From Akkermansia sp. (GTDB lineage: Bacteria; Verrucomicrobiota; Verrucomicrobiia; Verrucomicrobiales; Akkermansiaceae), in the NCBI GenBank assembly GCA_030523775.1, contig JAUNHW010000006.1:41542-105541 (forward strand): 64,000 bases of DNA, given 5' to 3'. Positions 22,750 through 31,461 of this stretch are shown piece by piece. The first letter of the stretch is position 1; each line of letters starts with the position of its first letter. The translations under genes and the position numbers were made by a program. Under the pieces are notes generated by a model, which worked only from the letters and a program-made list of their open reading frames with translations, did not search any database and was not told the origin of the DNA.

Positions 22750-24129
22750 ATGGCAAACGGAAAATACAGCGGGTGGATAGACCGCGGGGAGCTGCGCCGC
22801 CTGCTCTCCCTGATGGGGCCGCTGTACATTGCCAACCTGCTGCACATGGGCATGGGCGTCATTGACACCATTGTGGCGGGCAGGGCGGGGGCCACGGAGC
22901 TGGCGGGCGTGGGCCTGGGCGCATCCGTATCCGCGCCCATCCTGGTGGCGGTGGGCATGGTGCTCACCATCACCACGCCCATGATATCGCGCCTGCGCGG
23001 GGCGGGCAACCCCGGGCGCGTCGGCGCGCTGCTGCACAGCGGCCTGCACCTGGCATGGTGGCTCATGGCCGTGGAGCTGGCGGCGCTTTACCTGGGCTCG
23101 TTCATCTTCGACTACGTGACGGATGACGCGGGCATGGCGCACACGGCGCGCTGGTACGTGTACTTCATGATGACGGGCGTTCCCGCGAGCGTGCTGCTGC
23201 GCCTGATACAGGGCAATTTCGAGGGCAACGGGCAGGTGCGCCCCGGCATGGTGGCCGCCCTGCTGGGGCTGGGGCTGAACATCCCGGCCAACCTGGCCTT
23301 CGTGTTCGGCTGGGGGCCGCTGCCCGCCCTGGGCGGCGCGGGCTGCGGGCTGGCCACCTCCATCATCCACTGGGGCATGATGCTGGGGCTGCTGGCGCTC
23401 ATGTTCGCATCCCGCCGCCACCGCCAGGCCGCGCAATGCATGGTGGCGCGCCGCAAGCCCAACCGCCAGCAGGTGCGGAAAATCCTGCGTCTGGGTTTCC
23501 CCCTCGGCGTGGCCTCCCTCTGCGAGATGACCTTCTTCTCCGCCCTCACCCCCGTTATCGCACCCCTCGGCAAGATGGCCGTCTCCGCCCACCAGATCGT
23601 CATCAACATGTCCGGCGTGGTGTTCATGCTGCCGCTGAGCCTGAGCATCGCCACCTCCATCCGCGCCGCCTATCACGTGGGCGCGCAGAACCGCCCCGCC
23701 TTCACCGCACTGGTGCGCACCGCCGCCCTCAGCGCCGCCGGCGTGATGAGCCTCTTCATGCTCGGCCTGATCTGCTTCCGCGAGCAAATCGTCTCCGTCT
23801 ACACCACGGAGCGGGAGATTGTGCAAATCGCCCTCCCACTCGTCACCCTCTGCGCCGTCTACCAGCTCTCAGACGCCACCCAGGCCTTCATGAGCGGCCT
23901 GCTGCGCGCCTGCCACGACACCAAGGCCCTCACCTGGGTCAACATCGTCTCCTACTGGCTGGTGGGCTTCCCGATTGCGGTGGTCCTCATCCGCACGGAC
24001 TGGCTCTGCCCGCAGCTGGGCCCGGCGGGTGCGTGGGTGAGCTTCATCGTGGGCCTCACGCTGGCGGCGGTGCTCCTGCTCATCCGCTTCACCGGAACCT
24101 TCCGCCGTACCTTCCCGAAAGGGAGGTGA
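22750..24129 (+). CDS. MATE family multidrug/metabolite exporter
   Basis: The 459-residue protein has 12 membrane segments in two homologous halves, as in NorM/DinF-type transporters. The N-terminal half has LMGPLYIANLLHMGMGVIDTIVAGRAGATELAGVGLGAS, split here by the MATE-typical D and A residues. The second half starts near RKILRLGFPLGVASLCEMTFFS. MATE proteins use Na+ or H+ gradients to export cationic compounds; substrate and coupling ion cannot be told. The start ATG lies 7 nt after the tRNA-Glu terminator, with no Shine-Dalgarno sequence. Confidence 0.9.
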   Translation: MANGKYSGWIDRGELRRLLSLMGPLYIANLLHMGMGVIDTIVAGRAGATELAGVGLGASVSAPILVAVGMVLTITTPMISRLRGAGNPGRVGALLHSGLHLAWWLMAVELAALYLGSFIFDYVTDDAGMAHTARWYVYFMMTGVPASVLLRLIQGNFEGNGQVRPGMVAALLGLGLNIPANLAFVFGWGPLPALGGAGCGLATSIIHWGMMLGLLALMFASRRHRQAAQCMVARRKPNRQQVRKILRLGFPLGVASLCEMTFFSALTPVIAPLGKMAVSAHQIVINMSGVVFMLPLSLSIATSIRAAYHVGAQNRPAFTALVRTAALSAAGVMSLFMLGLICFREQIVSVYTTEREIVQIALPLVTLCAVYQLSDATQAFMSGLLRACHDTKALTWVNIVSYWLVGFPIAVVLIRTDWLCPQLGPAGAWVSFIVGLTLAAVLLLIRFTGTFRRTFPKGR

Positions 24130-24167
24130 GCACGCGGGAAATCTCAATTCCTTTCAGGATTGCGTGC

Positions 24168-24196
24168 TTGCAATTTCCGCCAAGTCACGGTAGAAT
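24168..24196 (+). promoter_or_regulatory. Promoter of the Pmp-like surface protein gene
   Basis: TTGCAA, 17 nt, TAGAAT (preceded by GG). Predicted leader about 30 nt. Similar TTGCnn-17-TAGAAT boxes precede the 47668 and 61089 surface protein genes. Confidence 0.6.
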
Positions 24197-24232
24197 CCAG
24201 CAGGTTTTTGTTTGTTCAAGTTCTTATTTGCC

Positions 24233-27200
24233 ATGAAAATCCGTTTGCCACATTTGCTGATGGCCGTCCTGCTGGGGGCGGTGGCCGTTCCGCACGCCGC
24301 GCTTGCCGCCGTTTCGATAACCGATGTAAACGTGAGAAGCGCGCAGGATATCAGCGACCATTCCGACGAGAACGCGAAATACGAGCTGCAGAATAACGTG
24401 GATGCCAAGGATAAGGGCGTGCGCACCACCGGCAACTACCAGCTGTGGGAGGGCAACGGCTGGGTCCTCACCCTGGGCGGCAACAGCGTGCAGGATGCCG
24501 GCGGCAGCGTGTTTTTCAAGGCGTTCTGGGATGGAGACAGGCTCTTGGCGAGCGGGTTCAGAGACTTCTTCCTGCTGGGTATCAACGGCAACTCGGTTTC
24601 CGGGGCGAACGGCGGCGCCATTTCCGGCGAAAGGGCAGCCGCGCTGGAAATCAGGGACAACATACAGGTGGACATGTGCGGCAACTCCGCATTGAGCGGC
24701 GGCGCCGTCTATGTGCGCAGCGAGGGCGACGCGGGCGGCGGCTGGTTCGGCTCTCTCACGCTTTCCGGCAACGGGGACATGCTGTTTGACGGCAACACCG
24801 CCACCGTCGGGTATGGCGGCGCGCTGTACTGCACGGCCATCACCATCAGCGACAACAATGGCACACTCAAGTTCATCGACAACGCCTCGCAGGAGGGCGG
24901 CGGTGCCATTGCCGTGGAAACCAAAGGGTTCGGCTCCCGCGATTTCCTGCGCATCACCGACAACGAGGAGTTGGTGTTCAGCCGCAACACCGCCGCGCGC
25001 GGCGGCGGCGCCATCCGCGCCGACGGCACCGGCAGGCTCGAAATCACGGGCAACCAACTCGTCTCGTTCTCGGGCAACGAGGTTACCCAATCCGGCGGCG
25101 GCGCGGCCATCCTGGCCAACGTGGCCACCATCTCCAACAACACAACGCTGCTCTTCCAGGGGAACGTGAACAGAAGCGGGATCTCCGGCGGTGCCGTGAG
25201 CGCATACGACCTGGAGATGGACGGCAACGGGAGCCTGTCCTTCACGGGCAACGAGGGCGGGTACGAGGGCATGGCGGTGTACGTGAAGAACACCCTGAGC
25301 ATGTGCAACAACGATTACGTGGAGTTCAGCCGCAACGTCGGCCGCGCCGGAACGTTCGCCAACGGCGCGCTCTACACGGACCGCGCGGCCCTTATCTCGG
25401 GGAACGGGGAGATGGTGTTCTCCGGCAACACGGCCCCCAACGGCGCCGCGGGCTATGTGTCCTACAGCTCCCTCTCCCTCACCGGGAACGGCAGCATCTC
25501 CTTCACCGGCAACACCGTCACCGGAAGTTCCGCCTACCCGTTGGCCGGCGGCATGTTCATCCATGTCAACGGGAACACGCAGATTGCCGACAACAGCCGC
25601 ATCGAGTTCCGCGACAACCTGGTGAACGACACCAAGACCGGCAACACCTTCCTGCGCGGCCTGTATGTCAGCGGGAACTCATCGTACAACCTCTCCATCT
25701 CGGCATCCGTGGGGCAGGAGATTCTCATCTACGATACGGCCATGTTCGACTACTGCCCCGGCATGCGCCTCAACTCCGTGAAGGTGGGGCCAGACTGGCA
25801 GGCCACGGGCGGCTGGATTGTCTTTAGCGGCAAGTATGCGGAGGAAGACCTGAAGAAGCACAAGGAGGATTACTCCGCCGAGGAGCTGCTGCTCTCCCGC
25901 ACCTCCACCATCACCGCCGCCACCACCCTGTACGGCGGCGGGCTGAGCGTGGAGGGCGGCGCCGTGCTGGCCCTCAACGGGCTGGATGTGGAATCCGGCG
26001 CCAAGCTGAACCTGTCCGGCGGCTCCATCGCCAAGAGCCCCGGCAGCGGCCCCAGCTACAACCCGCAACTCACCTTCAAGAATGGCGCCGCGCTCTCCCT
26101 GGAGGGCGCCAATTCCGTGAGCGCAAGCACCCTCACGCTGGCGGATGGCAGCAGGGTGAACCTCACGCTCACCGGCTCCGACCCCGCGCTCACGCTCGAC
26201 GGAAGCCTGCAACTGGGGAAATACGTTGCCTTCAACGTCACCACCGCGCCGGGGCGCGGGCTGGCGGAAGATGCCGCGCTCATTGCCATGGCGGACGGCA
26301 CCACCCCTGGGAGCTGGGACTTCTCCAAGGTATCCATGACGGTGGACGATGAGACGATAGTCGACCCCGGGCGCGTATACTGGCGGCAGGGAACGCTCTA
26401 CTGCTCGCGGGACTACATCCTGGGGTGGATTGGCGGCGACAGCAACGTGTGGGCCGAGAACGACGACAAGAACTGGAGCTATTCCTCATCGACAGACACC
26501 CCGCGCGCCTACCGCAACAACGCCGCCCTCTTCATCCAGGAAGTGCAGGGCGGCAGCCTGGTGCTGCAGGGAGAACTCACCCCGATCGGCGTCACCGTGA
26601 GCTCGGCCGATGATGTCGCGTTCACGGGCGACGGCTCTATCGCGGGTGCGGGCGCCCTCATCAAGGGCGGCACGGGCACGCTGCTGGTGGAGACCGCCAA
26701 CACCTACACCGGCGGCACCTCCATCGAGAAGGGAACCGTGGTGATGGGTTCCGCCTCCGCCCTCGGCTCCGGTGCCATCACCATGACGGTCGGCACCCTG
26801 GACCTCGGCGGGCACGCACTCTCCAACTCCGTCACCATGGAAGGCCCCTCCTCCATCGGCAACGGCACGATTGACGGCAGCGTCACCGTGCAGCAGGGCG
26901 CAACCGCGAACTTCTTCGGCGAAACATATATCAATGACGGCACCGTCACCGCCGGGAACACCTCCATCAAGGCGCTTGCCGACGATGCCCCCGGCCTGCT
27001 GCAGGAGCTTTCCGTGAAGGACGGTCTGATTGCCGGAACGGAAGGGCAACCCAGCCTGGCGGATGGGCTCTATATCGAGTCCGCGGCAGACTTGATGATC
27101 CAGGGCATGACCATCACCGCCAACAACGAGATCCACGTGGGCGACAACACCATCACGCTCCGGGAGGTCACCATCAAGCTCTCCGAGGATTCCTACGAGC

Positions 27201-27538
27201 TGGTGGACGACGTGTACTACTTCAAGCTGTCCAACCTTTTCCACTGCTCCGTGGACATGGCGGACGTGGTGTTCGATGCCTCGGACCTCACCCTGCCGGA
27301 TGGGTTCAACCCCGCAACCGATTCCATCGCCTTCAAGCTGGGGGATGCCAAGTTGACCCCGGAAAGCGCCGGGAGGGACATCTACCTGTTGATGGATGGC
27401 CAAGGCAGCCAGACCATGAGCATAGACCCCCAGGGCAACCCCGTGTTCACCGAGCTGGAACCCATCCCGGAACCCGCAACGGGGACGCTGTCCTTGCTTG
27501 CGCTTGCCGCCCTGGCGGCAAGACGCCGCAGAAAGTAA
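24233..27538 (+). CDS. Surface protein with Pmp-like FxxN/GGA repeats and PEP-CTERM-like tail
   Basis: The 1101-residue protein begins with a signal peptide (LLMAVLLGAVAVPHAALA). Residues ~130-450 carry repeats in which an F(S/T/D/R)xN motif alternates with GGA(I/L/V): FDGNTATVGYGGALYC, FSRNTAARGGGAI, FSGNEVTQSGGGAAI, FSGNTAPNGAAGYV. This is the signature of chlamydial polymorphic membrane proteins, which form a beta-helix. The middle and end contain autotransporter-associated strand repeats (LIKGGTGTLLVETANTYTGG). There is no C-terminal beta-barrel. It ends PEPATGTLSLLALAALAARRRRK-style, a PEP-CTERM sorting signal: PEP motif, hydrophobic helix, Arg/Lys cluster. It is likely secreted and processed by an exosortase. 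A 3'-end repeat starts at its stop codon. Confidence 0.85.
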   Translation: MKIRLPHLLMAVLLGAVAVPHAALAAVSITDVNVRSAQDISDHSDENAKYELQNNVDAKDKGVRTTGNYQLWEGNGWVLTLGGNSVQDAGGSVFFKAFWDGDRLLASGFRDFFLLGINGNSVSGANGGAISGERAAALEIRDNIQVDMCGNSALSGGAVYVRSEGDAGGGWFGSLTLSGNGDMLFDGNTATVGYGGALYCTAITISDNNGTLKFIDNASQEGGGAIAVETKGFGSRDFLRITDNEELVFSRNTAARGGGAIRADGTGRLEITGNQLVSFSGNEVTQSGGGAAILANVATISNNTTLLFQGNVNRSGISGGAVSAYDLEMDGNGSLSFTGNEGGYEGMAVYVKNTLSMCNNDYVEFSRNVGRAGTFANGALYTDRAALISGNGEMVFSGNTAPNGAAGYVSYSSLSLTGNGSISFTGNTVTGSSAYPLAGGMFIHVNGNTQIADNSRIEFRDNLVNDTKTGNTFLRGLYVSGNSSYNLSISASVGQEILIYDTAMFDYCPGMRLNSVKVGPDWQATGGWIVFSGKYAEEDLKKHKEDYSAEELLLSRTSTITAATTLYGGGLSVEGGAVLALNGLDVESGAKLNLSGGSIAKSPGSGPSYNPQLTFKNGAALSLEGANSVSASTLTLADGSRVNLTLTGSDPALTLDGSLQLGKYVAFNVTTAPGRGLAEDAALIAMADGTTPGSWDFSKVSMTVDDETIVDPGRVYWRQGTLYCSRDYILGWIGGDSNVWAENDDKNWSYSSSTDTPRAYRNNAALFIQEVQGGSLVLQGELTPIGVTVSSADDVAFTGDGSIAGAGALIKGGTGTLLVETANTYTGGTSIEKGTVVMGSASALGSGAITMTVGTLDLGGHALSNSVTMEGPSSIGNGTIDGSVTVQQGATANFFGETYINDGTVTAGNTSIKALADDAPGLLQELSVKDGLIAGTEGQPSLADGLYIESAADLMIQGMTITANNEIHVGDNTITLREVTIKLSEDSYELVDDVYYFKLSNLFHCSVDMADVVFDASDLTLPDGFNPATDSIAFKLGDAKLTPESAGRDIYLLMDGQGSQTMSIDPQGNPVFTELEPIPEPATGTLSLLALAALAARRRRK

Positions 27539-27626
27539 TTTACTAGGTACCCGTCTCCGCCAAGGCTACGCCGAGGCGGGCTATGTACTAGGTACTATTT
27601 TGAAAGTTCGCGCGCCATTCGGCGCG
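27538..27626 (+). repeat. 3'-end repeat element, copy C, interrupted by a 30-bp insert
   Basis: TTTACTAGGTAC (to 27550) and CTATGTACTAGGTACTATTT (from 27581) match copy A exactly once the 30 bp at 27551-27580 are removed. The insert begins CCGTCTCCGCCAAGG and ends GCCGAGGCGGG. The downstream hairpin CGCGCC-attc-GGCGCG is intact. Confidence 0.8.
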
Positions 27627-27731
27627 GTTGCGGGGGGGGATGATTGGCGTGAACAGGCGTGATTAGTAGGCGGGCCTTGGCGTGGTCCGGCGTATTCCTG
27701 AAGAAATTTTCAAAAAGCTGCGGAATTCTGC

Positions 27732-27759
27732 TTGACGGATGGCCGCGCAGGCGTATAAT
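27732..27759 (+). promoter_or_regulatory. Promoter of the ribosomal protein operon
   Basis: TTGACG, 16 nt, TATAAT: close to consensus, as expected for a highly expressed operon. Confidence 0.75.
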
Positions 27760-27765
27760 AAGCGC

Positions 27766-27789
27766 CCCGTCCTGTAGGTGCAGGGCGGG
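27766..27789 (+). promoter_or_regulatory. 5' leader hairpin of the rplX operon
   Basis: The first ~25 transcribed bases can form a 9-bp stem (CCCGTCCTG / CAGGGCGGG with one G-T pair) and loop TAGGTG, 31 nt before the rplX ATG. It is a possible autoregulatory protein-binding site. Confidence 0.4.
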
Positions 27790-27820
27790 ATACAAAACGT
27801 AAAAAGTAAACACTAACACG

Positions 27821-28045
27821 ATGAAAACCCATGTGAAGAAAGGCGATGAGGTCCAAATCATCGCCGGCAAGAGCAAGGGCAAGCGTGGTGTCGTGCTTTC
27901 CGTGAACGCCAAGAAGCAGACCGTGACCGTGGAGGGTGCCCGCATCCTCAAGAAGGCTACCAAGCCCAGCGAGTCCGATCCCGATGGCGGCATCAAGGAA
28001 ATCGACGGCGCCATCCACATCTCGAATGTGAAGAAAGTGAGCTGA
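27821..28045 (+). CDS. rplX: Ribosomal protein uL24
   Basis: The 74-residue protein carries the KOW motif ([20 protein letters not shown], then KRGVVLSV) and the typical [21 protein letters not shown]-terminal region. uL24 binds 23S rRNA near the 5' end and starts large-subunit assembly. Unusually it is the first gene of its operon: rplN (uL14) and rpsQ (uS17), which normally precede it, are absent, and a promoter lies directly upstream. Confidence 0.96.
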   Translation: MKTHVKKGDEVQIIAGKSKGKRGVVLSVNAKKQTVTVEGARILKKATKPSESDPDGGIKEIDGAIHISNVKKVS

Positions 28046-28116
28046 GGCCAAAAACCGATACTCCGCGCTTAAGCCAAAACCAATAACCAATAACAGAGCT
28101 GACCCGCTAATATACT

Positions 28117-28692
28117 ATGAGCACACCAACATTGCTTACATACTACAAGGAGAAGGTCGTTCCGACCCTCCGGGCGAAGCACAACTACACCAACGTGCAC
28201 CAGATTCCCCGTTTGGAGAAGATTGTTGTCACCACCTGCATGGGCAAGCAGCCCGACCGCAAGCAGGCCGTTGAGGATGCAGTTGCAGAAATCGCCAAAA
28301 TCACCGGCCAGAAGCCGGCTATCACCTACGCCCGCAAGAGCGTGGCTAATTTCAAACTGCGTGAGGGTGAAGTCCTGGGCGCCCGCGTGACGCTGCGCTC
28401 CACCCAAATGTGGGAGTTCCTGGACCGTTTCATCAACATCACGGCCCCGAACATCCGCGACTTCCGCGGCCTTCCCACCCGTTCCTTCGACGGACGCGGC
28501 AACTACGCCATCGGCATCTCCGACCAGAGCATCTTCCCTGAGATTGAGCTGGACCAGATCAAGCGCAACATCGGCTTCGACATCATCTTCGTGACGACTG
28601 CCCCGACGGATGAAGAGGGCCGCGACCTGCTGGCGGAACTGGGCATTCCCTTCCGCAAGCCGAGCAAGAAGCAAGAAGAAACCGCTAACTAA
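28117..28692 (+). CDS. rplE: Ribosomal protein uL5
   Basis: The 191-residue protein contacts 5S rRNA and the P-site tRNA. Family landmarks: YYKEKVVPTLRAKHNYTNVH near the start, IPRLEKIVVTTCMGK, ITGQKPAITYARKSVANFKL and a C-terminal SIFPEIELDQIKRNIGFDI. It is followed after 9 nt by rpsH; the rpsN (uS14) gene that usually lies between them is missing. Confidence 0.97.
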   Translation: MSTPTLLTYYKEKVVPTLRAKHNYTNVHQIPRLEKIVVTTCMGKQPDRKQAVEDAVAEIAKITGQKPAITYARKSVANFKLREGEVLGARVTLRSTQMWEFLDRFINITAPNIRDFRGLPTRSFDGRGNYAIGISDQSIFPEIELDQIKRNIGFDIIFVTTAPTDEEGRDLLAELGIPFRKPSKKQEETAN

Positions 28693-28701
28693 CATACGAC
28701 C

Positions 28702-29103
28702 ATGGCAGTATTAACAGATCCCATTGCAGACTTCCTGACCCGCGTGAAGAACGCCGGGGCCGCCCGCAACGAGCAGTTCCAGGTCCCCCATTCCGCCATC
28801 AAGGCGGAGATTGCCCGCATCCTCCAGGAGGAGGGCTACATCTGGAGCTACGAAGTCACCGGTGAAGGCAAGGACAAGGTCATCAACGTGAAGTCCAAGT
28901 TCACCAAGGACGGCAAGTCCATCATCCAGGGCGTGAAGCGCTGCTCCAAGCCGGGGCGCCGCCAGTACGTCCATTCCGCGGAAATCCCCAACGTGATGAA
29001 CGGCCTGGGTATTTCCATCGTGTCCACCTCCGCCGGCATCATGACGGGCGCCAAGGCCCGCAAGCAGCAGATCGGCGGCGAGCTCCTGGCACTCGTCTGG
29101 TAA
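28702..29103 (+). CDS. rpsH: Ribosomal protein uS8
   Basis: The 133-residue protein binds the central domain of 16S rRNA. It starts MAVLTDPIADFLTRVKNA and ends with the conserved GISIVSTSAGIMTGAKARKQ and GGELLALVW. Length and order fit the family. It sits between rplE and rplF in standard spc-operon order. In E. coli S8 is the translational repressor of this operon through a site in the rplE message; no such site was recognised here. Confidence 0.97.
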   Translation: MAVLTDPIADFLTRVKNAGAARNEQFQVPHSAIKAEIARILQEEGYIWSYEVTGEGKDKVINVKSKFTKDGKSIIQGVKRCSKPGRRQYVHSAEIPNVMNGLGISIVSTSAGIMTGAKARKQQIGGELLALVW

Positions 29104-29124
29104 CCCCCAACCCCAAGATAGATT

Positions 29125-29664
29125 ATGTCTCGAGTAGGTAAGAAAGTTATCAACATCCCCTCCGGCGTCACCGTCACCATCAATGGGGCAGACGTTACCG
29201 TGAAGGGCGGCAAGGGCGAGCTCAAGTGGAGCCTTCCCGCCGGCATCACCGCCGCCGTGGAAGGGGACACGCTGACCGTATCCCGTGCGGACGACACGCG
29301 CAAGCTGCGTGCGCTGCACGGCACGAACCGCTCCCTGCTGGCCAACATGGTGGAGGGCGTTTCCAAGGGCTTCGTGAAGGAGCTTGAAATTGTGGGCGTG
29401 GGCTTCAAGGCCGCCGTGAAGGGCAAGAACCTGGACCTGGCGCTGGGCAAGTCCCACCCCATCCTGCACCCCATCCCCGCGGGTCTCACCGTCACCGTGA
29501 CGGAGAACACCAAGCTGAAGGTGGAGGGTGTGGACAAGCAGGTGGTGGGCCAGTTCGCCGCGGAAGTGCGCGGATACTACCCGCCGGAGCCGTACAAGGG
29601 CAAGGGTGTGCACTACGTTGGTGAGCACATCCGCCGCAAGGAAGGCAAGAGCGTTGGCAAGTAA
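29125..29664 (+). CDS. rplF: Ribosomal protein uL6
   Basis: The 179-residue protein sits near the factor-binding site of the large subunit. Landmarks: [17 protein letters not shown], a duplicated RNA-binding fold, [19 protein letters not shown] and the C-terminal signature [20 protein letters not shown]. Normal length and position in the operon. Confidence 0.97.
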   Translation: MSRVGKKVINIPSGVTVTINGADVTVKGGKGELKWSLPAGITAAVEGDTLTVSRADDTRKLRALHGTNRSLLANMVEGVSKGFVKELEIVGVGFKAAVKGKNLDLALGKSHPILHPIPAGLTVTVTENTKLKVEGVDKQVVGQFAAEVRGYYPPEPYKGKGVHYVGEHIRRKEGKSVGK

Positions 29665-29705
29665 TCATCCGTTTATCAACAATCCAACAGAAAGTTTATA
29701 CAGAT

Positions 29706-30056
29706 ATGAGTACAATCAATCGCAAAGCCATCCGCAGCCGTATTCATGCGCGTATCCGCCGCAAGCTCTCCGGTACGCCTGAGCGCCCCCGTCTGGCGGT
29801 TTGCTTCTCCAACCAGCACGTCTATGCCCAGGTTATCGACGACACCAAGGGCGTGACGCTGTGCAACGCCTGCACCAAGCAGGCGGACATGAAGAAGGCC
29901 AACAAGGAAAGTGCGGCCAAGGTGGGCTCCATGATAGCGGAGCGCGCTCTGGCGGCAGGAATCAAGGAAGTCGTGTTCGACCGCGGAGGTTTCCTCTACT
30001 GCGGAAAGGTGAAGGCGCTTGCCGACGCCGCCCGTGAAGCCGGTCTCAAGTTCTAA
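29706..30056 (+). CDS. rplR: Ribosomal protein uL18
   Basis: The 116-residue protein binds 5S rRNA. It has the basic N-terminus [20 protein letters not shown], then [20 protein letters not shown] and the C-terminal [20 protein letters not shown]. Normal length and operon position. Confidence 0.97.
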   Translation: MSTINRKAIRSRIHARIRRKLSGTPERPRLAVCFSNQHVYAQVIDDTKGVTLCNACTKQADMKKANKESAAKVGSMIAERALAAGIKEVVFDRGGFLYCGKVKALADAAREAGLKF

Positions 30057-30073
30057 ACAGAAAGGTTGCAAGT

Positions 30074-30757
30074 ATGAATCCTGAAGAAAACAATACTCCG
30101 GTTGAAGAAGCAACCGAGACTGTGCAGGCTCCCGTGACCGAGGCCGCTCCCGCAGCAGCCGAGGCCGCCGAGCAGCAGGCGCCCCGCGGCCCCCGCCGCG
30201 ACCGTGACAACCGCGACCGCGGACCCCGCGGGCCCCGCCGTGAGGGCGGACGCCGCGGCGAGGCCCCGGCGGAGGACGGCCCCCAGCTCATGGAGAAGGT
30301 GGTGTACGTGAACCGCTGCGCCAAGGTGGTGAAGGGCGGTCGCCGCTTCTCCTTCTCCGCGCTCATCGTGGTGGGCGACCAGAAGGGCAAGGTGGGCTAC
30401 GGCTTCGGCAAGGCCAACGAGGTCTCCGATGCCATCCGCAAGGGTACCGATGCCGCCAAGCGCGCCATGAAGAACGTGGTGGTGGTGAACGAGACCCTGC
30501 CGCATGAGATCTACAGCGAGTTCGGAGGCGCCAAGATCGTCCTCAAGCCCGCCGCATCCGGTACCGGCCTGGTGGCCAGCAACAAGGTGCGTGCCGTGCT
30601 GGAGGCCGCCGGCGTCAACAACGTCATCGCCAAGTCCCTGGGTTCCTCCAACGCCGCCAACGTGGTGAAGGCCACCATGCAGGCCATGCTCACCATGCGC
30701 ACGGCAGACACCATTCTTTCCGCCCGCGGCAAGAAGAAGAAGGAATCCGCCATCTAA
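30074..30757 (+). CDS. rpsE: Ribosomal protein uS5 with long N-terminal extension
   Basis: The 227-residue protein has a standard S5 core from about residue 75: [40 protein letters not shown], then [19 protein letters not shown]. It shapes the mRNA entry site and affects decoding accuracy. It is preceded by an extra ~70 residues made of an acidic, Ala/Pro-rich half and an Arg/Gly-rich half ([20 protein letters not shown]). Such basic low-complexity extensions probably interact with RNA. The ATG at 30074 is taken because AAAGGTTG lies upstream and the frame joins smoothly; a start nearer the core is not excluded. Confidence 0.95.
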   Translation: MNPEENNTPVEEATETVQAPVTEAAPAAAEAAEQQAPRGPRRDRDNRDRGPRGPRREGGRRGEAPAEDGPQLMEKVVYVNRCAKVVKGGRRFSFSALIVVGDQKGKVGYGFGKANEVSDAIRKGTDAAKRAMKNVVVVNETLPHEIYSEFGGAKIVLKPAASGTGLVASNKVRAVLEAAGVNNVIAKSLGSSNAANVVKATMQAMLTMRTADTILSARGKKKKESAI

Positions 30758-30790
30758 GTTACCAACATTCAACAATAGATTCCAAACATC

Positions 30791-31258
30791 ATGTTGACAC
30801 TCCATACACTTCAGCCCAATCCCGGTGCCAAGCACCGCAAGAAGCGCCTCGGCAACGGGGAGAGCTCCGGCCTGGGCAAGACCTGCGGCAAGGGCAACAA
30901 GGGACAGAAGGCCCGCTCCGGCGGCTCCATCCGCCCCGGCTTTGAAGGCGGCCAGATGCCCCTTCACCGCCGCCTGCCCAAGAAGGGCTTCAACAACGCC
31001 CGCTTCCAGAGCACCATCGCCATCGTCAACCTCAACCAGCTGGAGGCCTTCTTCGAGGCCGGCTCCGCAGTCTCCGAGATCGAGCTGCGCGAGAAGGGTC
31101 TGGTGAAGGGCCAGGCGGATGCGGTGAAGCTGCTGGCCAACGGCAACCTCTCCAAGGCGCTGAACGTGACCGTGGACTTTGCCAGCGCGGCAGCCGTGCA
31201 GAAGGTGCAGGCCGCCGGCGGCACCGTCACGGTGCTCAGCCAGGAAGCCAAGGCGTAA
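30791..31258 (+). CDS. rplO: Ribosomal protein uL15
   Basis: The 155-residue protein carries the glycine-rich basic N-terminus typical of L15 (LGNGESSGLGKTCGKGNKGQ, RSGGSIRPGFEGGQMPLHRR, LPKKGFNN) and the C-terminal KGLVKGQADAVKLLANGNLS. It binds 23S rRNA late in assembly. It follows rpsE directly; rpmD (uL30), usually between them, is missing. A 203-nt structured gap separates it from secY. Confidence 0.96.
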   Translation: MLTLHTLQPNPGAKHRKKRLGNGESSGLGKTCGKGNKGQKARSGGSIRPGFEGGQMPLHRRLPKKGFNNARFQSTIAIVNLNQLEAFFEAGSAVSEIELREKGLVKGQADAVKLLANGNLSKALNVTVDFASAAAVQKVQAAGGTVTVLSQEAKA

Positions 31259-31461
31259 GAGCCACACCCCGCGGCCCTGTGCCGCGGATTGAAAAAAACA
31301 TCACTTCACAGGGGCCGGGCAGCGCAGCGCTGCCCGGCAACTGTGCAGGATGAGGGAAGGGCGCAAAGCCCGCCCGAAAAGCCTGAACCCCGCGCCACGG
31401 CAGAGAGCCGGCCCCGCGCAAGAACGCTGCCGAACCCCATCACGTTTTCCACAGACAAGCC
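31259..31461 (+). promoter_or_regulatory. Structured rplO-secY intergenic region
   Basis: The gap holds two hairpins: CCGCGG-ccctgtg-CCGCGG (31269-31287) and a very stable 10-bp stem GCCGGGCAGC / GCTGCCCGGC with a 5-nt loop (31314-31338). No U-tract follows, so they are not standard terminators. They could process the mRNA or attenuate secY expression. No rpmJ or other small gene is seen here. Confidence 0.5.

Noticed and set aside
23869..24147. Minus-strand small frame overlapping the end of the MATE gene
   Set aside because: Lies entirely inside the conserved MATE coding region and has no features of its own.
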